Origin: Synaphobranchus kaupii
Lineage: Eukaryota > Chordata > Actinopteri > Anguilliformes > Synaphobranchidae
DNA length: 64,000 nucleotides
Direction of reading: 5' to 3'
Assembly: GCA_029718625.1 (NCBI GenBank)
Contig: CM056397.1
Location: 4,302,590 to 4,366,589 of the forward strand
The notes under the pieces are model-generated. The model saw only the letters and a program-made list of their open reading frames with translations, did no database searches and had not been told where the DNA came from. The translations under genes and the position numbers were made by a program. Positions 22,646 to 34,289 of this stretch are shown piece after piece (within the stretch, counting starts at the first letter, position 1; every line of letters starts with the position of its first letter).

Positions 22646-24020
22646 TTATATAGTGACCGCCGGCTTTAGACTGTACTGTAGCATAGTGCAAATGATTGGA
22701 TTCATATCGGAATAAGAATCTATAAAGCCAATGTTTGGTTTTGTTAGATCTTATCTGATATGACATGGTAAAGTTCCCTGATGTGGAGGTGAGTCTGCTT
22801 TACCCTGATTCCCCAAGCCGATGGCAGTGTTTCCCTTATATGCACCTAGCAGCGGCGTTACGCCGCTGCTGAAATATGACCGCCGCTGCTGAATTATTAT
22901 TTTTTTAAACTTTTTTGTAAACAAAACAATCCACTCTCTCCCCTTAAAAATGCTGGAGTAAACGGCCTTCTAAACATTTTAGAGTAACGTAAAAACGTTT
23001 TAAACGTAAAGCGCTTTCATGGAAAAGTTGCTGTCAATAACTCATTTGAAATGCGAAATGTGTCCAAACTTTCTAAGCAAAGCTAACTTTCAGCAACGTC
23101 ATATATGGCTGTCAAATGCTCTGTCTTATCTCTTTAGAAACTATATTATTTTGCGCTACGGACGCTTCATATCCAGGTCAATTCACACACTTGTGAGGAA
23201 AGCATATAAACGAGAAACTTTGTGCTTACCTAAGTGTAGGCCTATATGATAATGTCAGCACAACGATTATAACAACAAACACCGGGTAGATGTCAACAAG
23301 CAAGCAATGTTGATCACAGATTCAGGATTATCATTCGCCGAAGGGAAAACAGTCCTACAACTTCACGTGAGTATCGCACAGTAACGTTAACTACAGCAAA
23401 CGCAATCATTTGATAGGAATACGCAAGTAAACACATATCTGTTAAATAAACAACATTTGCAAGATCCATGATATGTTTTGTTTCGGTAAAAGTATTCCAC
23501 ATGCACCGATTGTTTATCTCTTCTTCCTGGAGGCGGGCCTTACTATGCGCGAGAGTATTCTATAGGTCGTGTCTCGAGGGCCATTGTGACGCGCGAAAGC
23601 TGTCAATCTCAAAGACAACTTTGACAGATTCCCTTAAAGAAACGTCATAAATGTAAGTTATTTTATCAATTAAAATGTCATTACATTTAAGTAAATTAAC
23701 AAGGTTTAATAAGACAACAGTGTGGTGATGCAAGTTAATTCTGGAAAAAAGGACAGTTAAGGATGAATAATTGGAAGAATGAATGACAGCTAGCTAGCTG
23801 CTAGCCAACACCCAGTGGACGTAAACGGTCACCCAGTGGGTGATATGGATCACAGTCATTTAGCAGTCTAGCTAATGATATAGGCCTACGTGAAGCAAGT
23901 TGTGTAACGTTGACACAATTTGCTTCATGTTAATGGACAGTGCTAGCTAGCAAATGCAGCTGTTCTGGAGAGAGAAGGACATAGATGTACAACATGTTGA
24001 AGTCAACATGTTGAAGTGCT
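22646..24020. other. Mostly unassigned; hAT-like terminus at 22826
   Basis: The sequence cagtgtttccc at 22825-22835, followed by a GC-rich imperfect palindrome (agcggcgttacgccgctgct), resembles the start of another fish hAT family, but no opposite end was found. The rest shows nothing recognisable. Confidence 0.3.
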
Positions 24021-24134
24021 GGGCTGCGTTCGGATCCAAAATTAATGCTTTCTTCCTGTCGTTCCCTTCCCTGTTTGAATCAAGGGAAGGGAACGACAGG
24101 AAGAAAGAATTAAATTTGGATCTGAACGCAGCCC
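24021..24134. repeat. 114-bp near-perfect palindrome (MITE)
   Basis: gggctgcgttcggatcc at the left and gatctgaacgcagccc at the right pair through almost the full length, the loop being near 24070-24085. A diverged, longer relative is at 47699-48179. It abuts the target duplication of transposon G copy 1. Confidence 0.8.
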
Positions 24135-24556
24135 TGTAGTCATGGCGGGTGTAGGATTATGGGGGGACACGGGGGACGTGTCCCCGCCAATGTTTGGAAA
24201 GAGTCGAATTGCCGCCCCCCCCCCCCCCCCCCCCCAACCATAATTGATCCCTCTCCCATGTAAAGCTTACAGTCAATAAAGGTTGCAACAATGGTAAAAA
24301 ATGACTCAAATTTATGCGGAAAAATATGTAACGCCCGTAAACATAGTCTGAATTATCGACCCACCCCCTCGCTACTTCAAACAGTAGCAATGGTTTATCT
24401 AATGGCCACAACAAGTTTGAGTTTATGAAAGCACAAATGGGATATGTAGTCAACAATTAGAGGTGATTGCTGAAGCCAATAATACTATGGACTTCAATTC
24501 CCATAACCCAGTGTTTTTTGTAACGTTATGGATGTGTTATAATCAGGTTGGTTGTA

Positions 24557-24660
24557 ATGGAGAAGTCAGACCGCAAAAAAAGACGAGAAACTTCACGGAA
24601 TATGAAATCGAGATGCTCGTTACGGGAGTAGAGCAAATGGTTTGTTTGGTGTATAGGCGG
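24557..24660 (+). pseudogene. Myb/SANT-like DNA-binding exon, frameshifted
   Basis: ATG at 24557 opens MEKSDRKKR; one frame over, the sequence continues KKTRNFTEYEIEMLVTGVEQ, which resembles the start of the Myb/SANT-like DNA-binding domain of Harbinger-type accessory proteins. A one-base shift separates the two parts. Only the first helix region is present before the match fades. The matching exon in copy 2 (about 41815-41905) is shortened and broken by a hAT element. The assignment rests on one short motif. Confidence 0.4.
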
Positions 24661-26018
24661 CCTTTGCTACGTTTCACCTGAAATGGTCCTCTCAACTGAA
24701 AATCAAATCAAAATCCCCACAGTGAATAAAAGAACCGCCGGCCCAGAAGTTTCCCCATTCAGGTAGGCTAGGTTACTGTAGGCGCTGTTCCTAACCTAGC
24801 TAACTACTCCTTATTTTTCTACAGTCTATGCCTTATATATACGTAAAAAAAAGTACATGTTTTTTCATAACAACAAGCAATGTATTACAGCCGCAAGTGC
24901 GATAACGTTAGGTAGCACTGTGGAAATGTCGACGTTGCTGGACAATTGAATAGAGAATTTCTTCAGGGTTCATCAGAAAACAGTTTTAGCTTCTTAAATG
25001 TAGGCTATTTGTTTCCATAAAATGTTTATTTTATTGCCCTGCTGTGCAACATGAGAGGCTGATGTATTCGCAAGCCTCACTGTAATACACTGTAATTAGC
25101 CTAATTTAGAAGTTCAGAGAAATGTGAATACCATAATTGGGATGTCGACGACTACCACTAAAGGCAGTGGTTCTTAAACTCGGTCCTGGGGCCCCCTGCA
25201 TATGCTGGTTTTCGTTCCAACCACAATTGCAATCCCAGAATTTGAACAGGTTGTTGATTTTCCTTAATTAGGTGTTTTTCATGTTTAGAGGGATTATTTC
25301 CCTTCTGAAGCCACATTATGTTAGCAATAGCTATGAATAATAAAAGTCAAATATTCACATTGTGCTATATTGCAAACAATTACAAAAAGAGAGGTAAAAA
25401 TGTTTTAACTGATCAAATTAAACAAATTAAAGACTGAGGTGAATCAATAGGCTCCTAATTGGTGAAATTGTGGACACATTGACAACTAAAACTAGAGACT
25501 TGGTAAATAATGAACAATTCAAAAGACAAAGCAAATTATAATGAGCCAAACCTGCATTGTGTTAATAAGTTTAAGGAAAAAATTAAGGAACTTAAAACAC
25601 AAGTGTTCAACTACTGAATTAGGAGCCTATTGATTCACCTCAGTCTTTAAATTGATCAGTTTTAAAAAATGCTACCTTGTATTATTGTTTGCAAGATAGC
25701 ACTGTAAGCACAATGTGAACCTGGCATAGTCTTCATGGTATGCATAACTGTTTCTGACATAATTTGTTTTAAGAGGGTAAATAATCCCTCTAAACATGAA
25801 AAACACCTAATTAAGAAACATTAAAGAGATACTGCAGAGGCTTTTCTAAGGCCCTTTTTTCCGCTTCAATTTGAACTGAAACTCGTGAGTAGGTGTGGTC
25901 ATATGACGATGATGCCACATAGTCATATTATGAATATTCATACGGTCAAGGAGTGAAAGGGTGTGTCTTGGTGAACTGACTCAGCTCCCTTCCAGCTCTC
26001 TCCTCACAACTAAATAAA

Positions 26019-26075
26019 ATGGCTGTATTAGTTGAGCAACGTCTTCGCGAGGAGGACCCGGGATGTAACCGAATG
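26019..26075 (+). other. Possible first exon on the opposite strand of the Kolobok element
   Basis: ATG at 26019 opens 19 codons (MAVLVEQRLREEDPGCNRM) that end exactly at a GTAAAG splice-donor-like site. The frame reads outside-in from the left end, opposite to the THAP gene. It could be the first exon of a second element-encoded protein. No homology is claimed; nothing downstream confirms splicing. Confidence 0.3.
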
Positions 26076-26866
26076 GTAAAGCTAACGTTACCTAGCTAAG
26101 TTAGCTTGTTTGTCTGCCTAAAGTAACGTTACTATTGAATACATTCAAATACACAGCAAAACCCAGTCACACATTAACGTTAGTATATTGAACATGGCTG
26201 GTTGTAGCGCCCTCATAACTTCACTTGGTCCGGAGAGAATTATCATTTATTAGCTAACATTATTCATAAATGATATAGCTAATATAACTAGCTATCTAAG
26301 TTACCAGTTCTCTCTGGACCAAACGGGGCTAAACTCACACACAATAGACTGCCTTGCATTACCTAACTTATCGATACATTCCGTCCGAGTTACTGACCAA
26401 CTGGTTACTGGTTTTGCTAGGGCTACATCAAATGTATTATTGCTATCGTTTATTAGCTAACGTTACGTATTCATAAAAGATAGCTCACACAATAGGTTGC
26501 CTTCAACCCCACATTAGCTATTACCTATCAGTAATGTCAACCGTTTGCAAAAGCATTTTTGTTGTAGTTTGTACAGATAACTTGCATGTAAACAGAAACA
26601 AACTAATGTCCCAACAGGTGTGCTTGTGGCCACTGCTCTAACCTGTCCCCTCCAGAAAACCTATGTTGCCGTGAGGTTACTGAGGTAACGTTATGTCAGC
26701 GTAGTTATGAAGCTATTCTTGATTTGTCTAATACTGCTGTGCCGTAGTCGGGCATGCTTGGCCCAACTGTATAATAGTGGCCAAATACATGTGCAATTAC
26801 ACAATGTCACAAATACAATGTAATAGGTATATTGTATATTGCTGTTTTACTTAGCTGATGTAATGA

Positions 26867-27136
26867 TTACAAAATTACATCCATCACTGTTGGGATGGCA
26901 CCTGGCTTCAGCGACAGAGTTTTATAGAAGCCCATCTCAAAGCCAGTTAAATTGTGGTAGCAGTCCGGTGTGAAGTGCGCGTTGCACACTAGGGCTTTCT
27001 TCGGCAAGTCCGAGTGCTCTACACCGATAGCTTGAAGCCACTGGCTAAGTAGCGCTGGGTCTCTCGGCAGATTATGAAAGCTAGCAGAGCCGGTGGCGTT
27101 GCACCGAGGAACGATACATCTCTGACTCCTTGGCAT
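26867..27136 (-). CDS. THAP zinc-finger domain protein (Kolobok element)
   Basis: An 89-codon frame encoding one complete THAP domain, the C2CH zinc-dependent DNA-binding module used by P and Kolobok transposases to bind their ends. Visible residues: C7 and C12 in CIVPRC, the invariant W33, C51 and H54 in CNAHF, and PGAIPTV at 78-84 in place of the AVPTIF box. The start follows an E-box/TATA pair by about 190 bp. The frame stops soon after the domain; in a full transposase an intron or the catalytic region would follow, so this is either exon 1 of a spliced gene or all that remains after deletion. The domain itself is intact. Confidence 0.8.
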   Translation of the reverse strand: MPRSQRCIVPRCNATGSASFHNLPRDPALLSQWLQAIGVEHSDLPKKALVCNAHFTPDCYHNLTGFEMGFYKTLSLKPGAIPTVMDVIL

Positions 27137-27323
27137 AATGCAGGCAAGTTAGCTAAAGATACCAAGTAGTAAGACGTCGTATATGAATAACTGTAGCTCG
27201 ATATAAGTTGCAATATTAACGTTAGTAATAATACAAAGCAATTCGCATTTGAACTTGAACTAGCTAATTAGCAGTACAAGGGTCTCAGTCTCAGAAGGAA
27301 AAAAAAATAATCGTCGTTCTCTG

Positions 27324-27338
27324 CTTTTATACCACGTG
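27324..27338 (-). promoter_or_regulatory. TATA box and E-box upstream of the THAP gene
   Basis: On the minus strand CACGTG (27333-27338) precedes TATAAAAG (27324-27331), about 190 bp upstream of the THAP start codon. The same arrangement is kept in the short Kolobok copy at 13344-13358. Confidence 0.65.
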
Positions 27339-28077
27339 CCCAGCCAAGACCCACCCCTAGGACCACCTCAAGTCCACCCATTTTTATGTTAAGGATCTTG
27401 TGACGTCACGAATCCCCGGAAGCCAGCATATTGGTAAGTCTACACAAAAACTCAGATAAAACCATTTTGACTAAACATTAAATTTTCGGACATAAACAGT
27501 TGTGTATGATCATAATCTAACTCAAAACATAGGTTTTCAACGGGAAAAGTCGGTTTTTGACTGCAGTAAACAGCTTGTTAAAATTTTGGGATTGCAATTG
27601 TGGTTGGAACGGAAACCAGCATACACAGGGGGCCCCCAGGACCGAGTTTGAGAACCACAGAGTTTAAAATGTTATAAACTTATCTTATCCATTAATGTAC
27701 TGATTAGCCTACCATGGCTTTAGATTTATATGAAAGCATCTCAAATCTCGCCTAGTGCTTTGAAAAAAATTAAATAAATAAATCTTCTCCAAAATGTTTA
27801 TAAATAAAACATTTTATTTTAGGAAATGCCCTGGGTGAGGTTGTGTAGAAATGCAGGAAATTAGTTTTAAAAGGCTCAATTTTTCTGGGGGAGGACCCCC
27901 AGACCCCCCAATACTTCGTATTGCTTTGCTCACGGGAATGGTTGAGGGCCTCGGTCCAATAGTCATGGTTTACTACTGTTGGATGGTATATTATTAGTGT
28001 CCACCTCTATTATCATCACAAAGAACATTTACTGTTTGTGGTCCCCCCCCAATATTCAAATGAAACCTACGCCCCTG

Positions 28078-29329
28078 CCGGTAGTTGTCCTTGTACTGTA
28101 TGTACTTAGGCCTCAAGAGCCCTTCTGGTGCCGGCAGACACATAGAAACCTCCCGGCAGGGCGCGCTTTGTGTTTCCATGGGTTTTCATGGGGTTGGAAA
28201 GGTTTGGGTATGTTTTTGGACACCTATAACCATTCCGCTAATCCTTTTCAAAAGTTGGAAATTATCTAATGATATAGATGCAAAAATACTTCAAATGAAT
28301 CTGTTGAAAAATTTTGATTATCTCCTGAATTACTGTGATGAACAATTATCCATTTGGGGTAGATTTTTGGACACCAGGGTACACCATTTCAAATTTGCTA
28401 ATTGGATTTAAGCAGTAATACATATCACTTTCATATTTTGTACACATGCAGACAGGAGGGTTGTAAACCATAAAATGAATAGTTTAACCTTATTCACATA
28501 TTTGACTCTCAGGTGTTCACTGTAAACTAGAGTGGTGGAACTTATTTTGTGCATTCACTGCCCATAATTTACATCTGACTTATGAAAATAGTTAAATTTA
28601 AGGCATGATAATAAATGGAATTTATTTTGGTATTTAATTTAATTTAAGCCATTATTGGTGTTTGTGTTCCATTGATATCTGGAGTTTTAAAGCTTTAAAC
28701 AAAACAGTACAAAACAGATGAAAATGGGTAAAATTAAGCCTCATTGCAAAGGGGTTAAGTATCCAGTGTTTTTTTTGTTTTTTTTAACCCACAAGCACAA
28801 ACAAAACCGGTGGATATGTTTACACTACCCCATTTCACTGAGTTTAAATAATGTGCCAACGGCAAGAATTTCCACTGAATAATTCTTGTAAAACATTGTG
28901 ACAATAAGCTGTATAGCCAGGAACACTTATTTGGAGATATCTTAAGAGCTTTTACACTCCAGAAGCATTTTAAAGTTATAATTTCATCTCCAAACAGAAG
29001 GGGATAAAACTGATGTGAAATATACAGCATCCGTTTTACCGAGGAGCTGCCACTGCATTTTTCCTTCCTTCAACCAGGAAGTCAACTGAGAATTATTTAT
29101 TTTCTGTAATAGATTAAGTCACCTGGATTGCTAAGAACAGGATGGAGGAGATTAATTTATTACTAGTTCTGCGAGACTGTACACTAATCAAATCCACAGA
29201 GACTGAGTCACCATAAAAATAATAAAAATAAACCCCTTTTCACAATATAATAAAAGTGTTGGGAGAGTGTGGCACAAAATTATTTAAAAAATTGTTGTCT
29301 TTTTTTCAATAACAAACCAGGGGCCACAT
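28078..29329. other. Spacer between the two G transposons
   Basis: No repeat or domain recognised. It carries the right target duplication of G copy 1 (28078-28085) and the left one of copy 2 (29322-29329). Probably old host intergenic DNA. Confidence 0.45.
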
Positions 29330-29691
29330 CAGGGGACGTAGGTTTCATTTGAACATTGGGGGAGACCACAAACAGTAAATTTTCTTTGTGATGATAATGG
29401 AGGGGGACACTAATAATATGCCATCCAACAGTAGTGAACCATGAGTATTGGACCTAGGCCCTCAACCATTCCCGTGAGCAAAGCAATACGAAGTATCAGG
29501 GAGTCTGGGGGTCCTCCTCACACAGGGCATTTTCTAAAATAAAATGTTTTATTTATGGAGAACATTTTGGAGAAGTTTTTTTTTTTTTTTCAAAGCACTA
29601 GGTGAGATTTGAGATGCTTTTATATAAATCTAAAGCCGTGGTAAGCTAATTAGTACATTAGTGGATAAGATAAGTTTCTAACATTTTTAAA

Positions 29692-30496
29692 CTGTGGTTC
29701 TCAAACTCGGTCCTGGGGGCCCCCTGTGTATGCTGGTTCTGTTCCAACCACAGTTGCAATCCCAAAATTTTAACAAGCTGTTAATTTTTCTTAATTAGGT
29801 GTTTTTCATGTTTAGAGGGATTATTTACCCTCTTAAGACAAATGTCAGAAATAGTTATGCATACCATGAAGACTATCCCATGTTCACATTGCGCTTACAG
29901 TGCTATCTTGCAAACAATAGTACAAGGTAACAGTTTTTTTAAAGACAATTTTAAAAAAACAATTACAAAAAGAGAGGTAAAAATGTTTTAACTGATCAAA
30001 TTAAACAAATTAAAGACTGAGGTGAATCAATAGGCTCCTAATACAGTAGTTGAACACTTGTGTTTTAAGTTCCTTAATTTTCTCCTTAAATTTATTAACA
30101 CAATGCAGGTTTGGCTCATTATCATTTGCTTTGTCTTTTGAATTGTTCATTATTTACCAAGTCGCTAGTTTTAGTTGCCAATGTGTCCACAGTTTTACCA
30201 ATTAGGAGCCTATTGATTCACCACAGTCCTAATTTGTTTAATTTGATCAGTTAAAACATTTTTACCTCTCTTTTTGTAATTGTTTGCAATATAGCACAAT
30301 GTGAATTATTTTACTTTTATTCTTCATGACATGCAAAGCTATTGCTAACATAATGTGGCTTCAGAAGGGAAATAATCCCTCAAAACATGAAAAAACACCT
30401 AATTAAGAAAAATCAACACCTTCTGGGATTGCAATTTTGGTTGGAACGAAAACGAGCATATGCAGGGGGCCCCAACACCGAGTTTAAGAACCACTG
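29692..30496. mobile_element. Repeat E in G copy 2 (hAT-type MITE)
   Basis: Ends ctgtggttctcaaactcgg and ccgagtttaagaaccactg; about 805 bp, with internal inverted arms. It is uninterrupted and shows the empty target of the Kolobok insertion present in copy 1. Confidence 0.75.
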
Positions 30497-30610
30497 CCCT
30501 AGTGGTAGTCGTCAACTTCCCAATTATGGTATTCACATTTCTCTGAACTTCTAAATTAGGCTTCAACTTTAAGAAAAGCCTCATAATTCCGATGCAGGAT
30601 TCTTAATTCG

Positions 30611-31567
30611 CCTTTCCACTGAATACGACGTACGTATAAGAACGTACCGGAAGTCATTAATTTTTTATGGCCAGTCATGTATCGGATGCGAGGAGCTCCG
30701 GTGGACTGCGCTGCGGGGATTTTCTGTCCGACCGAGGCTACGGATACATTGAAAATTTTCTACTTTTCCGACAGAATTTACTCCGACACCAGACAGGAAA
30801 TGACGAAACGAAGCTAGCTAACATAAATGTCAATGGTGAATGTAGCCTATTTTCAACGAAATAAACCAGTAGGTAAGCAAGATAATCAATATCAATTGAT
30901 TGATTGATGTTTTTTGATGAGCATTTGGGTAATAAATAAGGATATTTTAATCGATTCTCGATGTGCTATTTTAAATGAAAACGTGAGCTGTTATAATTAG
31001 CTGACGCTTGCTAGCTACAGTGAATCAATACAGTAGCTACACAAGTGACAATGCATATGCTATCCATTAGCTTTGCTCAACTGTTTGCTGCAACTGAATA
31101 TTGAACATTTCTTTGCATTGTATAGTATAACGTTAGCGTACTTGAGCCAACGTTAAATGGAACTAAGGCGAGTTAGCTAGGCTAAATTATGTGTCTAGCG
31201 CTGTGTTGTTTTTGTAGCCTAAAAGTTTTTATGTTTACGTGTTCCCTCCTGTGGTCATTTGCCCACTGTAAACTCTGGGGTTCTGTCATCCATTCGTGCA
31301 CCACGAGCTAATGTCAGCTAGGTTGTTCGCATACTTCTGACTAAATGCTCTTTAGAATAGTTTAATTTATTCTCCCTGAACTTTTTCAAGCTCCATTTTC
31401 TTGTTTATGTCCTTGTACCCATCCAGGGCAACGATATTTAGTACCGGGTGCTCTCTCACATTGCGACAGAATGACTGACTCAATACGACATATTCAATAG
31501 TGTGGAACGACTGACACTAGGGGGCACAATCCGACTGTCGCTTGCGTAGTCGTATTCAGTGGAAAGG
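30611..31567. mobile_element. Non-autonomous TIR element (about 957 bp)
   Basis: Inverted ends cctttccactgaatacgac and gtcgtattcagtggaaagg (19 bp, perfect). It interrupts sequence that is continuous in G copy 1 (25040-25110 reversed), which proves insertion. No clear target duplication and no transposase. The 65-codon frame at 30667 lacks a domain. Superfamily unassigned. Confidence 0.75.
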
Positions 31568-31942
31568 CTACATCAGCCTCTCAAGTTGCACTGCAGGGCA
31601 ATAAAATAAACATTTTAAGGAACCAAATAGCCTACCTTAAAGAAACTACTTTTTAAATTTTTTTATTTTATTTTCCGCCACCACCCCCCCCTCTTGGGAG
31701 GTCAGCTTTATTTTTATTTGCAATTATATTTCATAACAATGTTGTGCTAAAACCTCTGAGAGGGAAGGGTACAACAACAACAGACAAAAAAAAAAAGAAT
31801 AAAAAAAAAAAAGAATATAGCTGCAAGCAGCGATTTCCGGGACTCTACACAGGGTTGACCCAAAATACAAATATTTGTTTCTAATCAGGGCTTTTGCCAT
31901 TGCTGATGGTATCTTAACCTGATCCAGTAAGGGCTTGCGTAT

Positions 31943-32226
31943 TAAGTCTTAAGTACAAGTGAAACAGTGCACAGTTAATACTGTTAAATTGCTTAACTTT
32001 TGCAATAAAAAGGTGTTTCTTAATGTGAAAACAACATTGAAAGAAGAATAGCATTTGCACAATAGTTTTGCCAAACATTAACCTAGCCATTGGTACCAAG
32101 GCGGAATTGAACCGCTGACCACATACATGGAAAGCCAATACTGTATCCAATAGGCCAAAGCAGGTTAACAGAAATGAGGAGGCCAAATAAGACTTGTGTG
32201 TTGCGGTATCAGATTGTTTTGGCTTA
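31943..32226 (-). repeat. 284-bp module with tRNA-like sequence, inserted in X copy a
   Basis: Absent from X copy b, where the flanks cgtatta and ctgac are contiguous (near 36720); TTA stands at both edges in copy a, a possible 3-bp duplication. On the minus strand it contains an A-box-like TGGCCTATTGG (about 32148-32158) and a perfect B-box GGTTCAATTCC (about 32103-32113) with tRNA-like spacing. A diverged relative is at 57715-57960. Confidence 0.55.
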
Positions 32227-32340
32227 CTGACTTCATAATTCAAACAGATAACAGGTAATATTGTGAAATTTCCTAGCCTTTGCAATAAAAAGAACATTCT
32301 TACAATGTCGTGCACATTGTGTGCCTCAAAAAAAACTCAG

Positions 32341-32411
32341 GAACAGGTGGGGATCGAACGACCAACCTACTACACGGCAGTCAAATACCTTAACCACTAA
32401 GCTACAGGAAC
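32341..32411 (-). repeat. tRNA-like sequence in X copy a
   Basis: On the minus strand gttcctgTAGCTTAGTGG matches an A-box (TRGYNNARNGG), and CGTTCGATCCC matches a B-box but for one base, in a tRNA-sized 70-nt span. The acceptor and T stems do not pair well, so this is a tRNA-derived module and not a functional tRNA gene. Confidence 0.55.
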
Positions 32412-34289
32412 TTTCACAGTTGGTATAGTAGGTAGACAGCCTGTTAAGCAGAGATAGTGTACTTGGCGGATGGCATACCTGCCATCCCAACTTTTTTATT
32501 TCTTTAGTGCCACCACGCAGATTGATTGGGTTAAAACTGCAGGGCTCAAGTCTTGATCTAACTCTCAATCAACCCACCAAGTTTCATAACTTTATATCAA
32601 ACGGTTTTAGAAGTACTAGCATTTGTGCGATAAGCCACGCCCAATGCAAAATCCATTGACTTCTCATTCGGCCAATTTTTGACATACACCTTAGTAAAGT
32701 AATGCGTGTATGTAGGGAAGCGGTTTGAGTACCTTGAACAGGTTTGGTGCAAATTGGTCAAATTCTGTAGGAGGAGTAGCATTTTAAGTGTTTTACAAAA
32801 AATGCTAATTAGCGTAAAATCGAAGATGGCAGACTTCATGGTTTCTTGAGGCAAATTTGTTGGGCAGGAGTAGCTGGATGTATCCACCAACTTATGTGAC
32901 TGTAGATCAAACGGGGCGTCGGCAGTGGGCGTGTCAATGATTTTTAGTGAATTTTTAAAATATTTTCTTATATTTGGATCTCTATAGCGCCACCACGTGG
33001 CTCAATTGGGTTGAAACTTGAGGTCAGGTCCAGATGTTACTTGTAAAAGACCTTCCAAGTTTCATAACTTTTTGTGAAATGGTTTTGGAATTATTAGCAT
33101 TTTTGTGATAAGCCACGCCCACTGGATATTTATTGGCTCGTCATTCGGCCATCTTTTAAAATATTAAAATTCTGTATATAGGTTTTATGAGGCATGGTGT
33201 AAGGAGTGTGTTTACCAGGTTTCATGTAAATTGGTCAAATTTTATAGGAGTAGTAGTATTTTAAGTGTTTTACAAGTAATGCTAATTAGCGGAAAATCCA
33301 ATATGGCGGACTTTATGGGTCCTTGAGGCAAATTTGTTCAGAATGAGCAAAGGGACCTGTATACCAAATCTTGTGACTCTAGGTGAAACGGGGCGTTGGC
33401 AGTGGGGTGTGTCAATGTCAAGATTTTGTCACGTGCACTACAGCGCCACCAGGTGTTCAATCTGCGTCATAATGTAGAGGATTCAGGAGTTTGGCAATCC
33501 CAACAAGCTTGCCAAGTTTGGTGATTCTAGGCCAAACCAGCTCACGGGAAATTTAGGTGAAAAAATAAATACGGTCCCCTAAAAATACGGTCATGTACAT
33601 GGGTTTGGTTTTTGGATGAGTTCTGTTATGAGTTTCGATGAGTTAAGAATGTATTCCAGGTTTCATTAAAGACTGATATATTGTTTTTTCTGGAGGCTGT
33701 TGTGTTTTCTATAGAAATGTGTTCTGTAAGTAGGTTGATACAGTGAGTGATGTGACAAGATTTTTTAGATTTCCAGTTTTTAAAGATTATTTTCTTAGCG
33801 ATAGTTAAAGAAATAAGTAATGGGTTTCTGTATTTAGTTGGGAAGGTGACTTGTGTAATATCTGCCAGCAGGCAGAGTGATGGGGACAATGGGATTCTGC
33901 AATCCAAGATAGTGGAGAGTTTCTCAATTACTGCTATCCAAAGGGAGTGAACTGGTTGGCAGGCCCAAGTGGCATGAAAATAATCATCTGTTCTGCCCAG
34001 AGTGCATTGTGAACAGATGTCTGTGTCAGCAAATCCCATTTTAAACATTTTACTTTGAGTGATGTGGGTTCTGTGGATAGTTTTATATTGTATAAGTTGT
34101 AAATTTGTGTTAGTGGTCATCGAGAAGATGTTTTTACAGATTTGTATCCAGAAATCACAGTTGAGAGAGAGAGCCAAGTCATTTTCCCATTTTGTAGTTG
34201 GGAGTGTTATGGAGGTATCTGAGATGGATATAAGTTTATAAAGTTTTGAGATAATTAGGGGACCGAGCAGCATAGTATATGAAAATTTC

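Larger units (their letters stand above)
25825..27567 (-). mobile_element. Kolobok-type element with THAP gene (about 1.74 kb)
   Basis: TTAA at 25821-25824 precedes the end agagatactgcag. The right end is ctgcagt at 27561-27567, after which about 8 bp are lost. The empty site survives in repeat E of G copy 2 (aaattaacagcttgtt near 29772-29787, read in reverse). It encodes a THAP domain behind an E-box/TATA promoter. No transposase catalytic region is present, so it is probably itself deleted. Its 515-bp derivative lies at 13110-13624. Confidence 0.85.
25165..27660. mobile_element. Repeat E in G copy 1 (hAT-type MITE), interrupted
   Basis: Ends cagtggttcttaaactcgg and ccgagtttgagaaccac are inverted and match Charlie-like hAT MITE termini. 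Internal arms are also inverted. The same repeat sits at the corresponding position of G copy 2 (29692-30496). No clear target duplication, so it may have been present when this G lineage was spreading. A Kolobok element interrupts it at 25825-27567. Confidence 0.75.
24141..28077 (+). mobile_element. DNA transposon G, copy 1
   Basis: Ends catggcgggtgtagg and cctacgcccctg are inverted. The 8-bp flanks cctgtagt (24133-24140) and ccggtagt (28078-28085) differ by one base, consistent with a target duplication. Without the Kolobok insertion the element is about 2.2 kb and aligns, inverted, with copy 2 at 29330-44603. It carries a Myb/SANT-like exon and the internal repeat E. A run of about 20 C lies near 24214-24234. 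Eight-base duplications fit hAT, P, MULE or Zisupton-like groups; superfamily unresolved. Confidence 0.8.
31816..33590 (+). repeat. Repeat X, copy a, with tRNA-like modules
   Basis: Starts tatagctgcaagcagcgat. It then has a segment with tRNA-like modules and then imperfect tandem units of about 430 bp, each with a caccac...tt(g)ggtt phrase, an ataagccacgccca phrase and an attcggcca phrase (32505, 32985, 33430). It lies between the L1 ORF2 stop and the L1 3' UTR. Copy b at 34873-36904 is inverted relative to it. The inner boundary is approximate. Superfamily unknown. Confidence 0.7.

Noticed and set aside
24214..24234. Poly-C run as a biological signal
   Set aside because: The matching site in G copy 2 (about 44527-44534) is much shorter; a homopolymer this long may be replication slippage or a sequencing artefact.
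32510..33540. The roughly 430-bp units of repeat X as a satellite array
   Set aside because: Only two to three diverged units, always inside X and mirrored in copy b; they are internal structure of the element.
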